In this document: positions 18,023 to 26,547 of the stretch, in pieces | How positions within the stretch are numbered: position 1 is the stretch's first letter | Layout of the letters: each line of letters begins with the position of its first letter | DNA from: Lachnospiraceae bacterium | GTDB lineage: Bacteria; Bacillota; Clostridia; Lachnospirales; Lachnospiraceae | NCBI GenBank assembly: GCA_024696615.1 | Contig: JAILGS010000103.1 | Location: forward strand, 1-52,654 | Length of the DNA stretch: 52,654 nucleotides | Reading direction: 5' to 3' | Position numbers and translations under genes: made by a program | Notes under the pieces: model-generated | What the model saw: the letters and a program-made list of their open reading frames with translations, nothing else | Databases searched by the model: none | Told to the model about the DNA's origin: nothing

Positions 18023-18814
18023 GTGAATAAGCTTACATTCGACCGAAAGATGTTGGTGATTCCATATGTGTTCTTCTTAGTATGCTTTGTGATCTTGCCA
18101 CTTCTTGTGATTGTTTATTATGGATTTACGGATGGCTCGGGACATCTTTCTTTTGAGAATTTTCTGGCCTTCTTTACGAATCCCAAGACCATGGGAACTT
18201 TGGTGTATTCTCTGGTGATCGCTGTAACGGTTACCTTGATCTGCTTAGCGATTGCCTATCCTGTGGCATATATTCTGGCGAAGGGGGAGTATGCTAAGCA
18301 TCATTTCTTTTTGATGATCTTCGTACTTCCGATGTGGATCAACTTTACGCTTAGAATTACGGCACTGAAAGAGATTTTAACGGTGATTGAATGGAACCTG
18401 GCACTGCATCCATTTGCCAATACCATTGTGGGTATGGTATATGATTTCCTGCCATTTATGATCATGCCTTTATTCAACGCATTTACCAAGTTGGATTCTT
18501 CCATGATCGAAGCGGGAAGGGATTTGGGAGCGAATAGTCTGCAGACCTTAACGAAGGTGATTTTGCCATTATCCGTGCCTGGTATTATCAGTGCAGTAAC
18601 CATGGTATTTCTTCCGGCCATGACCAATTACGTTGTGCTGGATATGATGTATAACAGTACCTATATTATGGGAAGCTTAATCGGAAGCTATTTTAGTTCC
18701 TTTGATTGGAACAATGGCTCCGTTATTTCTGCCATCCTATTGATGTTTATTGGATTATGTACAATTCTTACCAATTATGCGGTACAGAGTAAGGCAGAAA
18801 GGAGCAGAGCATGA
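18023..18814 (+). CDS. potB: polyamine ABC transporter permease PotB
   Basis: Inner membrane permease of the polyamine importer, 263 residues with about six membrane spans. The cytoplasmic coupling loop EAGRDLGANSLQTLTKVILPLS contacts the ATPase. The start is GTG at 18023, ten bases after the potA stop and directly behind AGGAGG; no better ATG fits the family N-terminus. Its 3' end overlaps potC by four bases (ATGA), a sign of translational coupling. Confidence 0.93.
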   Translation: MNKLTFDRKMLVIPYVFFLVCFVILPLLVIVYYGFTDGSGHLSFENFLAFFTNPKTMGTLVYSLVIAVTVTLICLAIAYPVAYILAKGEYAKHHFFLMIFVLPMWINFTLRITALKEILTVIEWNLALHPFANTIVGMVYDFLPFMIMPLFNAFTKLDSSMIEAGRDLGANSLQTLTKVILPLSVPGIISAVTMVFLPAMTNYVVLDMMYNSTYIMGSLIGSYFSSFDWNNGSVISAILLMFIGLCTILTNYAVQSKAERSRA

Positions 18815-19599
18815 GAAAATATGTAGAACATGCCGTGATCTGGCTTGCTTTAGCGTTTTTGTATCTTCCGATTTTGATTTTGGTTTTCTATAGTTTTACG
18901 GACTCCACCATGATCGGTAGTGTGCGTGGATTCTCTCTGCAAAATTATGTGACCTTATTTACGGAGCCGGAATTATTGCAGATGATGCTTGGTACCTTTA
19001 CCTTAGCCATTGGTGTGGCAGTGATTTCCACCCTTCTTGGCACCATGGGTGCCATCGGTGCCTTTCATGCGAAAAAGACAACCCGTACCGTAGTGGAATT
19101 TTTGAATGAAGTTCCTATTGTAAATGCGGATGTGGTTACTGGTTTTTCCGTATGTATTTTGATGATTGTATTATTCCATATGGATAAGGATACCTATATT
19201 CCTTTAGTGGTGGCACAGACTGCGCTATGTGCGCCTTTTGTGTATCTGTCCGTCACTCCAAGATTAAAGATGATGGATGGCGCCTTATATGAGGCAGCAC
19301 TAGACCTTGGTTGTACTCCAACGCAAGCGCTGTTTAAGGTGATTTTACCTCAGATCATGCCAGGTATTACTTCCGGTTTTATGACCGCCATCACCCTATC
19401 CTTAGATGATTATTTTATTACCACGTATACGAAACCTGCTACTTTTGATACCATCAGTACCTATGTGGTGAATGCCACTCGTGGCTCCCAGACTTCGATT
19501 AAGACGGCGCTGTGGGCTCTTTCTACGGTGATCTTTGTAATCGTGATCGGTATTGTTGTGGGCATGAATATGAATTCCGTAAAGCAGGAGGAAGAGTGA
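18811..19599 (+). CDS. potC: polyamine ABC transporter permease PotC
   Basis: Second permease of the importer, pairing with PotB. The 262-residue protein has about six hydrophobic spans and the coupling loop EAALDLGCTPTQALFKVILP. The SLDDYFITTY segment near the C-terminus is characteristic of PotC-type subunits. It overlaps potB by four bases and shares one base with potD (TGATG), so all four Pot proteins are likely made in balance. Confidence 0.93.
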   Translation: MRKYVEHAVIWLALAFLYLPILILVFYSFTDSTMIGSVRGFSLQNYVTLFTEPELLQMMLGTFTLAIGVAVISTLLGTMGAIGAFHAKKTTRTVVEFLNEVPIVNADVVTGFSVCILMIVLFHMDKDTYIPLVVAQTALCAPFVYLSVTPRLKMMDGALYEAALDLGCTPTQALFKVILPQIMPGITSGFMTAITLSLDDYFITTYTKPATFDTISTYVVNATRGSQTSIKTALWALSTVIFVIVIGIVVGMNMNSVKQEEE

Positions 19600-21014
19600 T
19601 GAAGAAAAGAAACATAGTCCTTCTTGCAGGAATGTTATTAACTCTTGGAAGTCTTTCCGGTTGTGGAGCTTCTCAGGATGATACCATTGTGCTTCGTGTA
19701 GCCAATTGGGAAGAGTACATTGATGAAGGTGACTGGGGGGAGGATGAAGTCATTGAACTGGAGGATGGAACCCAGATTTTTGGTGAGAATTCCTTAGTGG
19801 ATGATTTTGAAACCTGGTATTATGAGACCTATGGACAGAAGGTGAAAGTGGAATATTCCACCTTTGGTACCAATGAGGAACTGTATAATCAGATCACCAT
19901 TGGAGATGTGTATGATTTGGCCTGTCCATCGGAGTATATGATTATGAAGATGCTTCGAGAGGATAAGTTACGTCCTTATTCCGAATCCTTCTTTGATCCG
20001 GAAATAGAGGAAAATTATTATGTGATTAATGTATCTCCATATATTCGTTCCGTATTTGAGGAATTAACCATTGAGGATCAGAAACTTTCGGACTATGCAG
20101 TGGGATATATGTGGGGAACCCTTGGTATTGTATATAATCCGGAAGTGGTATCCCCGGAGGATGCTTCCCAGTGGAGTCTTCTCTTAAATGAGGATTATTA
20201 TAAGCAGATTACCATTAAGGATTCGGTAAGAGATGCGTATTTTGCTGCAATTACCCTAAGTTATTATGATATTATCATGGATCCTGCCTTCTTAGCAGAT
20301 CCGGATTATCATGAGAAATTATCCAAGATCTTAAACCGTACGGATGAAGAGACGGTGGCAAGAGTGGAGGAAATTCTTAGTAAAGCAAAGCGCAATGTCT
20401 ATTCTTTTGAAACCGATGCGGGAAAAGCGGATATGGTGACCGGAAAAGTCGTTGCTAACGAGCAGTGGTCCGGAGATGCAGTATATACCATGGACCAGGC
20501 GGATGAAGATGGTTTGGAATTATGTTATTCTGCCCCTAAAGAAGGAACCAATCTGTGGTTTGATGGTTGGGTAATGCTAGAAAAGGGACTTTCGGAAGAT
20601 CCTAGAAAGCAGCAGGTGGCAGAAAGCTTTGTAAACTTCTTATCCATGCCGGAGAATGCCATCCGAAATATGTATTATATCGGTTATACTTCTTCTATTT
20701 CCGGTGGGGATGATGGAATGATCTTCGATTATCTGAAGTGGAATTATGAAGCAGATCCGGAAGAAGAGGAAGATGTGGTAGAATATTCCGTGGGTTATTT
20801 CTTTGATTATGGCAAGGAAGATGCCGACGAACGCTACACCCTTCTTACCAGTGAAGATCAAACCAGACGCCAGCTCTATGCCCAGTATCCAACCAAGGAT
20901 GTGGTGGATCGAAGCGTGGTTATGGCCTGCTTTGATGAAGAAGATAATGAACGGATTAATCGAATGTGGACCAATGTTCGATGCTTTGATTTAAAGTACT
21001 TTTTTTCTGAATAA
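19599..21014 (+). CDS. potD: polyamine-binding lipoprotein PotD
   Basis: Extracellular substrate-binding lipoprotein that captures spermidine or putrescine for PotABC. ATG 19599 gives a lipoprotein signal peptide with a lipobox LSGC, the modified cysteine being residue 22. Family segments include VANWEEYID at the mature N-terminus, YMWGTLGIVYNP in the ligand cleft and LWFDGWVMLEKG. At 471 residues it is about 100 longer than the usual 350. Extra acidic material follows the signal region and near the C-terminus (EADPEEEEDVVEY). The longer in-frame extension upstream lies inside potC and was rejected. Confidence 0.92.
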   Translation: MKKRNIVLLAGMLLTLGSLSGCGASQDDTIVLRVANWEEYIDEGDWGEDEVIELEDGTQIFGENSLVDDFETWYYETYGQKVKVEYSTFGTNEELYNQITIGDVYDLACPSEYMIMKMLREDKLRPYSESFFDPEIEENYYVINVSPYIRSVFEELTIEDQKLSDYAVGYMWGTLGIVYNPEVVSPEDASQWSLLLNEDYYKQITIKDSVRDAYFAAITLSYYDIIMDPAFLADPDYHEKLSKILNRTDEETVARVEEILSKAKRNVYSFETDAGKADMVTGKVVANEQWSGDAVYTMDQADEDGLELCYSAPKEGTNLWFDGWVMLEKGLSEDPRKQQVAESFVNFLSMPENAIRNMYYIGYTSSISGGDDGMIFDYLKWNYEADPEEEEDVVEYSVGYFFDYGKEDADERYTLLTSEDQTRRQLYAQYPTKDVVDRSVVMACFDEEDNERINRMWTNVRCFDLKYFFSE

Positions 21015-21020
21015 TACTAA

Positions 21021-21060
21021 CCCCCAGGATTCCAGCCAAGTTTAAATCCTGGGGGATTTT
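21021..21060 (+). terminator. intrinsic terminator after potD
   Basis: A perfect 11-bp GC-rich stem (21021-21031 with 21045-21055), then ATTTT. It lies 6 bases beyond the potD stop and separates the pot operon from folC. Confidence 0.85.
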
Positions 21061-21080
21061 GAAATTAATGGAGTTAGTCA

Positions 21081-22430
21081 ATGACGATTGAAGAAACCAT
21101 GGCCTATATTCAGGCCGTAACGAAAAAAGGCAGTGTCCTGGGCTTAGAGAATATGGCAGAATTAACAAAGCGGGTGGGACATCCTGAAGCGGACCTTCAC
21201 TTTGTACATATTGCAGGAACCAATGGAAAGGGAAGCGTGGTGGCTATGCTCAGTAGCATCCTCGAAGAGGCCGGTTTCCGTGTGGGTCGCTATATTTCCC
21301 CAACCATTAATTATTATAATGAGCGAATTCATGTAAGTGGTATGGATATCCCGGATGAAGCCCTGGCAAGACATATGACCACCTTAAAGAAGGCAGCAGA
21401 GGATATGGTGGAAGAAGGATTAGAGCATCCTACTGCATTTGAACTGGAGACGGTGCTTGGATTTTTATATTTTAAGGAATGCGCCTGCGATGTGGTACTT
21501 CTTGAATGCGGTATGGGTGGACTGTTAGATGCTACAAATATCATTCCGAAAAAAGACCTTGCGATCCTAACTTCCATTAGCTTGGATCATGTGGGAATTC
21601 TTGGTAATACCTTAGAAGAAATTGCAAGAAATAAAGCGGGAATTATTACCCCGGGCTGCGAAGTGGTTTTATATGCGCCGGACTGCGTGGAACTTTTAAA
21701 TACCCCGGAAGACTCTAAGGAAGGTGCGGCGGTTGTGGAGGTTGTAAGAAATGCTTGTAAAGAAGCAGGTGCTTTTCTTACCATCACAGAGCCTGAGAAA
21801 TTACAGGTAATATCCGACTCCTTACAGGGACAGCGTTTTTCCTATAAGGACTGGGAGGAAGTTGCCATTCCACTGATTGGAGAGCATCAGTTAAGAAATG
21901 CCATGGTGGTTTTAGAAGCGGTGGAAGTTCTTTTAAGAAAGGGATATGAAATTCCTAAGGAAGCCGTGTATCGTGGCCTTTCCCATACGTATTGGCCGGG
22001 ACGCTTGGAATTAGTTAGTTCCCGTCCGGTGATCTTACTGGATGGAGCCCACAATCCGGATGGTGCTTATAAATTATCCCGATGCATGAAGAAGTATCTT
22101 TCAAGATATCTTACCATTGTGATCATGGGAGTATTACGGGATAAGGATTATCCTAAGATGATTGAGCAGATTGAGCCCCTTGCCAATGTGATTATTACCA
22201 TTGATCCGGATAATGCCAGAGCTCTTTCTGATGAAGAATTAGAGCGGGCAATCCTTGCATATCAAAAAGAACATGGTGCCAGAGCCCAGGTATTACATGG
22301 CGGTCGTATCGAGTCCGGTGTGGAACTGGCCAATCAGTTAATCCTGCAGCTTGGAACTCAGGATGTGGCTCTGGTGGTGATGGGCTCCTTATCCTTCCAG
22401 GGAGATTTTCGAAGATATCTTGGAATATAG
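21081..22430 (+). CDS. folC: dihydrofolate synthase / folylpolyglutamate synthase
   Basis: Adds glutamate to dihydropteroate and extends polyglutamate tails on folates. The 449-residue Mur-ligase-fold protein has the P-loop [14 protein letters not shown], a downstream [11 protein letters not shown] segment, [13 protein letters not shown], and the C-terminal [10 protein letters not shown] motif. It opens the folate run but has a gap and a separate promoter between it and folE. GGAG lies about 8 bases before ATG 21081. No own promoter is evident, so limited readthrough from pot or a weak promoter may drive it. Confidence 0.94.
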   Translation: MTIEETMAYIQAVTKKGSVLGLENMAELTKRVGHPEADLHFVHIAGTNGKGSVVAMLSSILEEAGFRVGRYISPTINYYNERIHVSGMDIPDEALARHMTTLKKAAEDMVEEGLEHPTAFELETVLGFLYFKECACDVVLLECGMGGLLDATNIIPKKDLAILTSISLDHVGILGNTLEEIARNKAGIITPGCEVVLYAPDCVELLNTPEDSKEGAAVVEVVRNACKEAGAFLTITEPEKLQVISDSLQGQRFSYKDWEEVAIPLIGEHQLRNAMVVLEAVEVLLRKGYEIPKEAVYRGLSHTYWPGRLELVSSRPVILLDGAHNPDGAYKLSRCMKKYLSRYLTIVIMGVLRDKDYPKMIEQIEPLANVIITIDPDNARALSDEELERAILAYQKEHGARAQVLHGGRIESGVELANQLILQLGTQDVALVVMGSLSFQGDFRRYLGI

Positions 22431-22457
22431 CAGGAAAATCCCCAAGGATTTGGCGCA

Positions 22458-22486
22458 TTGTTCAAATGATATTTCTATGCTATAAT
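22458..22486 (+). promoter_or_regulatory. folE operon promoter
   Basis: TTGTTC (22458-22463), a 17-base spacer and a perfect TATAAT (22481-22486) preceded by TGc. It would drive folE, the HD gene, folP and folBK. Confidence 0.8.
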
Positions 22487-22519
22487 GGGGAAAGTTTTTT
22501 AAGGGAGATAAAAATTTCC

Positions 22520-23077
22520 ATGGTGAATCAGGATAAAGTGAAAGAAGCAGTAAAATTATTATTGGAGGCCATCGGCGAGGATCCGGAACGCGAAGGATTA
22601 TTAGATACGCCGGATCGTGTTGCCAGAATGTATACGGAACTTGCCGCCGGATATGATGATGATCCGATGGAGCATCTGTCCAAGGTCTTTACTGCTCCGG
22701 ATAGTAATATGGTAATTGAGAAGGATATCACCTTCTATTCCCTCTGTGAGCATCACATGTTACCATTCTACGGAAAGGTAAGTATTGCCTATATTCCTAA
22801 TGGAAAAGTGGTGGGATTAAGTAAGCTTGCCAGATTGGTGGAAGTGTATGCCCGTCGTCTCCAGATTCAGGAGCAAATGACTAACCAGATTGCCACTGCG
22901 CTCATGGATGATCTGAATGCTAAGGGCGTGATGGTTGCTGTGGAAGCAGAGCATATGTGTATGACCATGCGGGGCATTAAAAAGCCTGGCAGCAAGACGG
23001 TTACATATTCGGTGAAAGGGGATTTTGCCAAGGATACACATTTGCAGAATACCTTTCTTACATTGTTAAAGGATTAA
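22520..23077 (+). CDS. folE: GTP cyclohydrolase I
   Basis: Converts GTP to 7,8-dihydroneopterin triphosphate, the first step of folate synthesis. The 185-residue protein carries the zinc and active-site region [13 protein letters not shown] and the second zinc cysteine in [17 protein letters not shown], both diagnostic. I chose ATG 22520 ([10 protein letters not shown]), behind GGGAG at a rather long 12-base spacing. The longer in-frame version starting at 22466 would reach back across the promoter and was rejected. The next gene begins three bases after the stop. Confidence 0.95.
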   Translation: MVNQDKVKEAVKLLLEAIGEDPEREGLLDTPDRVARMYTELAAGYDDDPMEHLSKVFTAPDSNMVIEKDITFYSLCEHHMLPFYGKVSIAYIPNGKVVGLSKLARLVEVYARRLQIQEQMTNQIATALMDDLNAKGVMVAVEAEHMCMTMRGIKKPGSKTVTYSVKGDFAKDTHLQNTFLTLLKD

Positions 23078-23080
23078 TGC

Positions 23081-23683
23081 ATGGAACGATATAATGAGAT
23101 TTTAAGACATCCAGTCTTTTTAGATCATATGAAGCGCTTGGAGGCGCTGGAAGAAAAGCGAATCTATTGTAAACATGGCCTGGACCATCTTCGTGATGTG
23201 TGCAGGCTTTCCTATATCGTCTATCTGCAGGATCGATTGGCCAAAAATCCCACCATTGAGGGAGTTGTATTCCAAAATCGGAGCCTGATGAAGGATTTAC
23301 TTTATGGGGCTTCCTTGTTACACGATGTAGGACGCGTGGAAGAATATGAAGGAAAGGGCTCCCATGATGTGATGAGTGCCCTGCTTGCAGGAGAAATCTT
23401 GCCGGATTGCGGATATAGCATGGACGAAACAGCCATGATCCAGCTTTCGATTTTGGGACATCGGCGCAGTGGAACGAAGAAGGCGGACGAGGCGCAGTAT
23501 CAGGAACTCTTCCAAAAATGTGAAGCACTGTGTAACATGAAGGAGAAAGATTTGACGGTCTTTCTTTCCTATGCCTTAAAGCGGGCGGACCATGGATCCA
23601 GGGAGTGCTTCCACTGTCTGGCCTATGAGACTTGCAATTGGAACGAGGAACGAAAGAATATGGGACTGGATGGAGGTATTTAG
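23081..23683 (+). CDS. HD-domain phosphohydrolase of the folate operon
   Basis: A 200-residue metal-dependent HD-superfamily protein. Visible ligands are H32/H36 in KHGLDHLRD, the H81-D82 doublet in LLHDVGR, H95 in GSHDV and a histidine in LGHRRSG. A cysteine-rich C-terminus (CFHC, CNW) is unusual. It lies between folE (3-base gap) and folP (zero gap), so it almost certainly serves the same pathway. No Nudix-type dihydroneopterin triphosphate pyrophosphatase (FolQ) is seen nearby, so removing phosphate from the FolE product is a reasonable guess. That role is inference; only the HD fold is supported by sequence. Confidence 0.85.
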   Translation: MERYNEILRHPVFLDHMKRLEALEEKRIYCKHGLDHLRDVCRLSYIVYLQDRLAKNPTIEGVVFQNRSLMKDLLYGASLLHDVGRVEEYEGKGSHDVMSALLAGEILPDCGYSMDETAMIQLSILGHRRSGTKKADEAQYQELFQKCEALCNMKEKDLTVFLSYALKRADHGSRECFHCLAYETCNWNEERKNMGLDGGI

Positions 23684-24496
23684 ATGAGAATCGGTAAGAA
23701 AGAATTTGATGCGGAACATGAACCATATATCATGGGAATTTTAAATGTGACTCCCGATTCCTTCTCCGATGGAGGAATGCATAATACGTTGGATACGGCC
23801 CTTGCCCATGCCGAGCGCATGCTTTTAGAAGGAGCTGCCATCATTGATGTGGGAGGGGAGTCCACGAGACCCGGATATACTCAGATTTCGGAGGAAGAGG
23901 AGATTGACCGAGTGGTTCCTGTGATTGAAGCTCTCGGAAAGAATTTCGACTGTACCATCTCCATTGATACCTATAAGGCCAAGGTGGCAGAAGCTTCCTT
24001 GAAAGCAGGAGCACATCTGGTGAATGATATCTGGGGACTGCAGTATGATCCCAAGATGGCTAAGGTGATTGCGGACTTCGATGCAGCCGTGTGTGTGATG
24101 CATAATCGAAAGGAAGAGTTTCTTCCTTATACCAGTTTTATGGAGGATCTGTTAGCAGATCTTTCAAAATCCCTAGAAATAGCTAAAAACGCAGGGATTC
24201 GCTCCGATGGTATTATGGTGGATCCGGGAGTGGGATTTGCTAAGACCTATGAAGAAAATCTCATGGCGATTCGAGAATTACATCGCTTAAAGGAGCTTGG
24301 ATATCCAATCTTACTTGGAACTTCCCGTAAATCCGTCATTGGCTTAACCCTTCAAGTAGAAGCTAAACAACGAGTGGTGGGAACCTGTGTAACCACGGTG
24401 GTGGGCCTAAAGGAGGGAGCTTCTTTCTTCCGTGTACATGATGTGAAGGAGAATCTTGAAGCAATTCGTATGTCGAAAGCAATTTATGGTTGTTAA
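23684..24496 (+). CDS. folP: dihydropteroate synthase
   Basis: Condenses the pterin pyrophosphate with p-aminobenzoate; this is the sulfonamide target. The 270-residue TIM barrel shows MGILNVTPDSFSDGG near the N-terminus, DVGGESTRPGYT, SIDTYKAKVAEA, HLVNDIWG and LGTSRKSVIG, covering all substrate loops. ATG 23684 follows directly on the TAG stop of the HD gene, with its ribosome site (GGAGG) inside that gene. Followed by 70 bases before folBK, with no terminator. Confidence 0.96.
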   Translation: MRIGKKEFDAEHEPYIMGILNVTPDSFSDGGMHNTLDTALAHAERMLLEGAAIIDVGGESTRPGYTQISEEEEIDRVVPVIEALGKNFDCTISIDTYKAKVAEASLKAGAHLVNDIWGLQYDPKMAKVIADFDAAVCVMHNRKEEFLPYTSFMEDLLADLSKSLEIAKNAGIRSDGIMVDPGVGFAKTYEENLMAIRELHRLKELGYPILLGTSRKSVIGLTLQVEAKQRVVGTCVTTVVGLKEGASFFRVHDVKENLEAIRMSKAIYGC

Positions 24497-24566
24497 AGAA
24501 TTGGATCAAAGTTTTTTGGTTTGTTAATGGATTAGTAGTAATAGGTTAACGTAACGGAGGTGTGCC

Positions 24567-25400
24567 ATGGATTCTGTCATTATTAAAGGTTTGGAAGTAT
24601 ATTGCAATCATGGAGTATTCCCGGAAGAGAATAAACTTGGTCAGAAATTCATCGTTAGCGCGGAACTTTCCTGCGATACCAGGGAAGCGGGCCGGACGGA
24701 TGAATTGGATAAAAGTATTGATTATGGGAAGGTTTGTCATTTTATCAATAATTATATGAAAGCCAATACCTATAATCTGATCGAGGCGGTGGCGGAAAAT
24801 CTCACCAAAGAGATGTTATTACATATTCCGGGACTTCGGGAAGTAACCCTGGAAATTAAGAAGCCATGGGCACCCATCGGTCTTCCGCTAGATACGGCGG
24901 CAGTAAAGATTACGAGAAAATGGCATGTGGCCTATATTGCCCTGGGTTCGAATATGGGAAATCGTTCGGAAAATCTGGATTTTGGTGTGGATGAAATGGA
25001 TAATGATGAGAACTGCTCGGTTCTTCGCATTGCGGATCCATTAGAAACCAAGCCCTATGGAGGGGTGGAGCAGGATGATTTCTTAAATACCTGTATGGAG
25101 ATTCAGACCCTTTATTATCCGGGAGAACTTTTAAAGCGCTGTAAGGAGATTGAGAAGGCAGCAGGCCGGGAAAAGACTGTGCATTGGGGGCCTCGCACCT
25201 TGGATTTAGATATTTTATTCTATGATGATGAGATTATTAGTGAGGAGAAGTTATGCATTCCTCATGTGGACATGATCCATCGGGATTTTGTATTAAAGCC
25301 CATGAATCAAATCGCCCCATACTTGATGCATCCGGTATTAAAGAAGCGGATATCACAACTATGGGACGAATATCAGAAGGCTCAGGAAGAAAATTTTTAA
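24567..25400 (+). CDS. folBK: FolB-FolK fusion: dihydroneopterin aldolase / HPPK
   Basis: Two folate enzymes in one 277-residue chain. Residues 1 to about 118 are dihydroneopterin aldolase (YCNHGVFPEE, SIDYGKV, NLIEAVAENL, LEIKKPWAPIG). From about 121 comes 6-hydroxymethyl-dihydropterin pyrophosphokinase (AYIALGSNMGNR, KPYGGVEQDDFLNT, WGPRTLDLDILFYDD, HRDFVLKPM). The fusion supplies the substrate for FolP in the same operon. ATG 24567 sits behind GGAGG. The gene ends 13 bases before the stop of the convergent DUF5050 gene. Confidence 0.94.
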   Translation: MDSVIIKGLEVYCNHGVFPEENKLGQKFIVSAELSCDTREAGRTDELDKSIDYGKVCHFINNYMKANTYNLIEAVAENLTKEMLLHIPGLREVTLEIKKPWAPIGLPLDTAAVKITRKWHVAYIALGSNMGNRSENLDFGVDEMDNDENCSVLRIADPLETKPYGGVEQDDFLNTCMEIQTLYYPGELLKRCKEIEKAAGREKTVHWGPRTLDLDILFYDDEIISEEKLCIPHVDMIHRDFVLKPMNQIAPYLMHPVLKKRISQLWDEYQKAQEENF

Positions 25401-25403
25401 CTC

Positions 25404-25429
25404 AGTATCCATCTTACTGGATGGATACT
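25404..25429. terminator. hairpin between convergent folBK and DUF5050 genes
   Basis: A perfect 10-bp stem (25404-25413 with 25420-25429) with a 6-base loop lies at the point where the two genes converge. It overlaps the DUF5050 stop codon. Neither side has a clean T-run, although the minus-strand side reads GAGTTAAAAATTTT. A weak bidirectional terminator is likely. Confidence 0.45.
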
Positions 25430-26415
25430 AACTCTGCCTGTGTCGACCCCTTGGTTGGCACACGGTAGAGATAGTTGGTATTAAAAATCTGGAAGAAGGT
25501 ATATTGGGAAGTGCAGCTAATATTGGTAATATTGCCTGCACGAATGAATTCCACATCACTACCATCCGCATTCATGCGATAGAGTGCCGGAGAATCCCCT
25601 TCCACATGATAGAAGATCACACCATTATAATAATTATAAGCGATGCAATGTCCCGCACTGCCATCCACTAATACTTCACGAATGCCGGTGGTGGTGGAAA
25701 CTCGAACCAGGGAATAGTCCGCATCCAAATCGATATAGTAGAGGTAATCCCCTTCCATATCCACCATGTAAGCATTGGCTTCCCAATAATAATTATTGGC
25801 GCCGGTGTTCATATTATATGTATAGATACTATGATTTCCTTCCGTATTCACGTAGTAGATGGAACCTCCATAAATACTTGCCGGATAACTGGCATTGTCA
25901 CTGATGCGCTTCTCATTGGTTCCATCAATATCCACCTTGTAAAAACTAAGTCCGTCTGTATTGCTATAATGCTGATAGTAGAGGGTGTTGCCATAGAGAT
26001 TCACAACTCCCGCCACGGATTCGTATAAGGATTTGGGAGACTTACCATTGAGCCTGCATCGAATCACACCTAAAAGCTGTCCACGAAAGATGGAATTTAA
26101 ACTGGTGGTGGTGTAGTTATTTCGTACATAGTAAAGGTAATTCCCGTAGGCATTAATACTGCATACCGTATCATCATTTAATTTCTTAATCTTGGAACAG
26201 TCGGAGTTCATCACATAGAGACGGTTCTCGTCGTACGGATTGGCAAAGTAAATTTTCCCATCATATTCTGCGAACATTCCGTTATTATTCAGATTTCCCG
26301 TGGTATTGCCGCGCACTCCTTCTGGATTGTAGTGGGTTCTTCCATTAAGATAAGCAATCACTAGAACCCCAAGAATCGCGAGAGCAATTCCCAGTCCCGT
26401 TGCAAATTTTTTCAT
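25414..26415 (-). CDS. membrane-anchored DUF5050 beta-propeller-like protein
   Basis: A 333-residue protein with an N-terminal membrane anchor (about residues 5-24), then a long extracytoplasmic domain of repeated strands. Recurrent YxxYLYYV, LYYQHY, IYYVNT, YLYYID and VIFYHV segments match the DUF5050 pattern, which resembles LRP1-type YWTD propellers. The ligand is unknown; related proteins are usually surface or envelope proteins of clostridia. ATG 26415 follows AAAGGAG on the minus strand; a start 18 codons further upstream would run into the promoter. Divergent from pheA. Confidence 0.75.
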   Translation of the reverse strand: MKKFATGLGIALAILGVLVIAYLNGRTHYNPEGVRGNTTGNLNNNGMFAEYDGKIYFANPYDENRLYVMNSDCSKIKKLNDDTVCSINAYGNYLYYVRNNYTTTSLNSIFRGQLLGVIRCRLNGKSPKSLYESVAGVVNLYGNTLYYQHYSNTDGLSFYKVDIDGTNEKRISDNASYPASIYGGSIYYVNTEGNHSIYTYNMNTGANNYYWEANAYMVDMEGDYLYYIDLDADYSLVRVSTTTGIREVLVDGSAGHCIAYNYYNGVIFYHVEGDSPALYRMNADGSDVEFIRAGNITNISCTSQYTFFQIFNTNYLYRVPTKGSTQAELVSIQ

Positions 26416-26468
26416 AGGCTCTCCTTTACTAGATGTTTTCATATGAGAATAATTTAACGATAAACCCA

Positions 26469-26497
26469 TTGTATCACATTTGCATAGGAAAATGTAG
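26469..26497 (-). promoter_or_regulatory. promoter of the DUF5050 gene
   Basis: On the minus strand, TACAAT (26474 to 26469) preceded by TGa lies 17 bases from CTACAT (26497 to 26492). The extended -10 is good and the -35 is weak. It overlaps the pheA promoter head to head. Confidence 0.5.
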
Positions 26498-26508
26498 TGT
26501 GTTATACT
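26480..26508 (+). promoter_or_regulatory. pheA promoter
   Basis: TTGCAT (26480-26485), a 17-base spacer and TATACT (26503-26508) preceded by TGt. The predicted start of transcription near 26515 argues against the first ATG at 26518 as the pheA start. Confidence 0.75.
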
Positions 26509-26547
26509 TAACTTCGTATGACGAAATCTAGATCAATGGAGTTTATC

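Noticed and set aside
22436-22451. Terminator after folC
   Set aside because: A 6-bp stem exists but is not followed by T residues and runs into the folE promoter.
26518-26547. Earlier ATG codons for pheA
   Set aside because: They are almost at the predicted transcription start and lack a ribosome site; ATG 26548 has GGAG at 6 bases.
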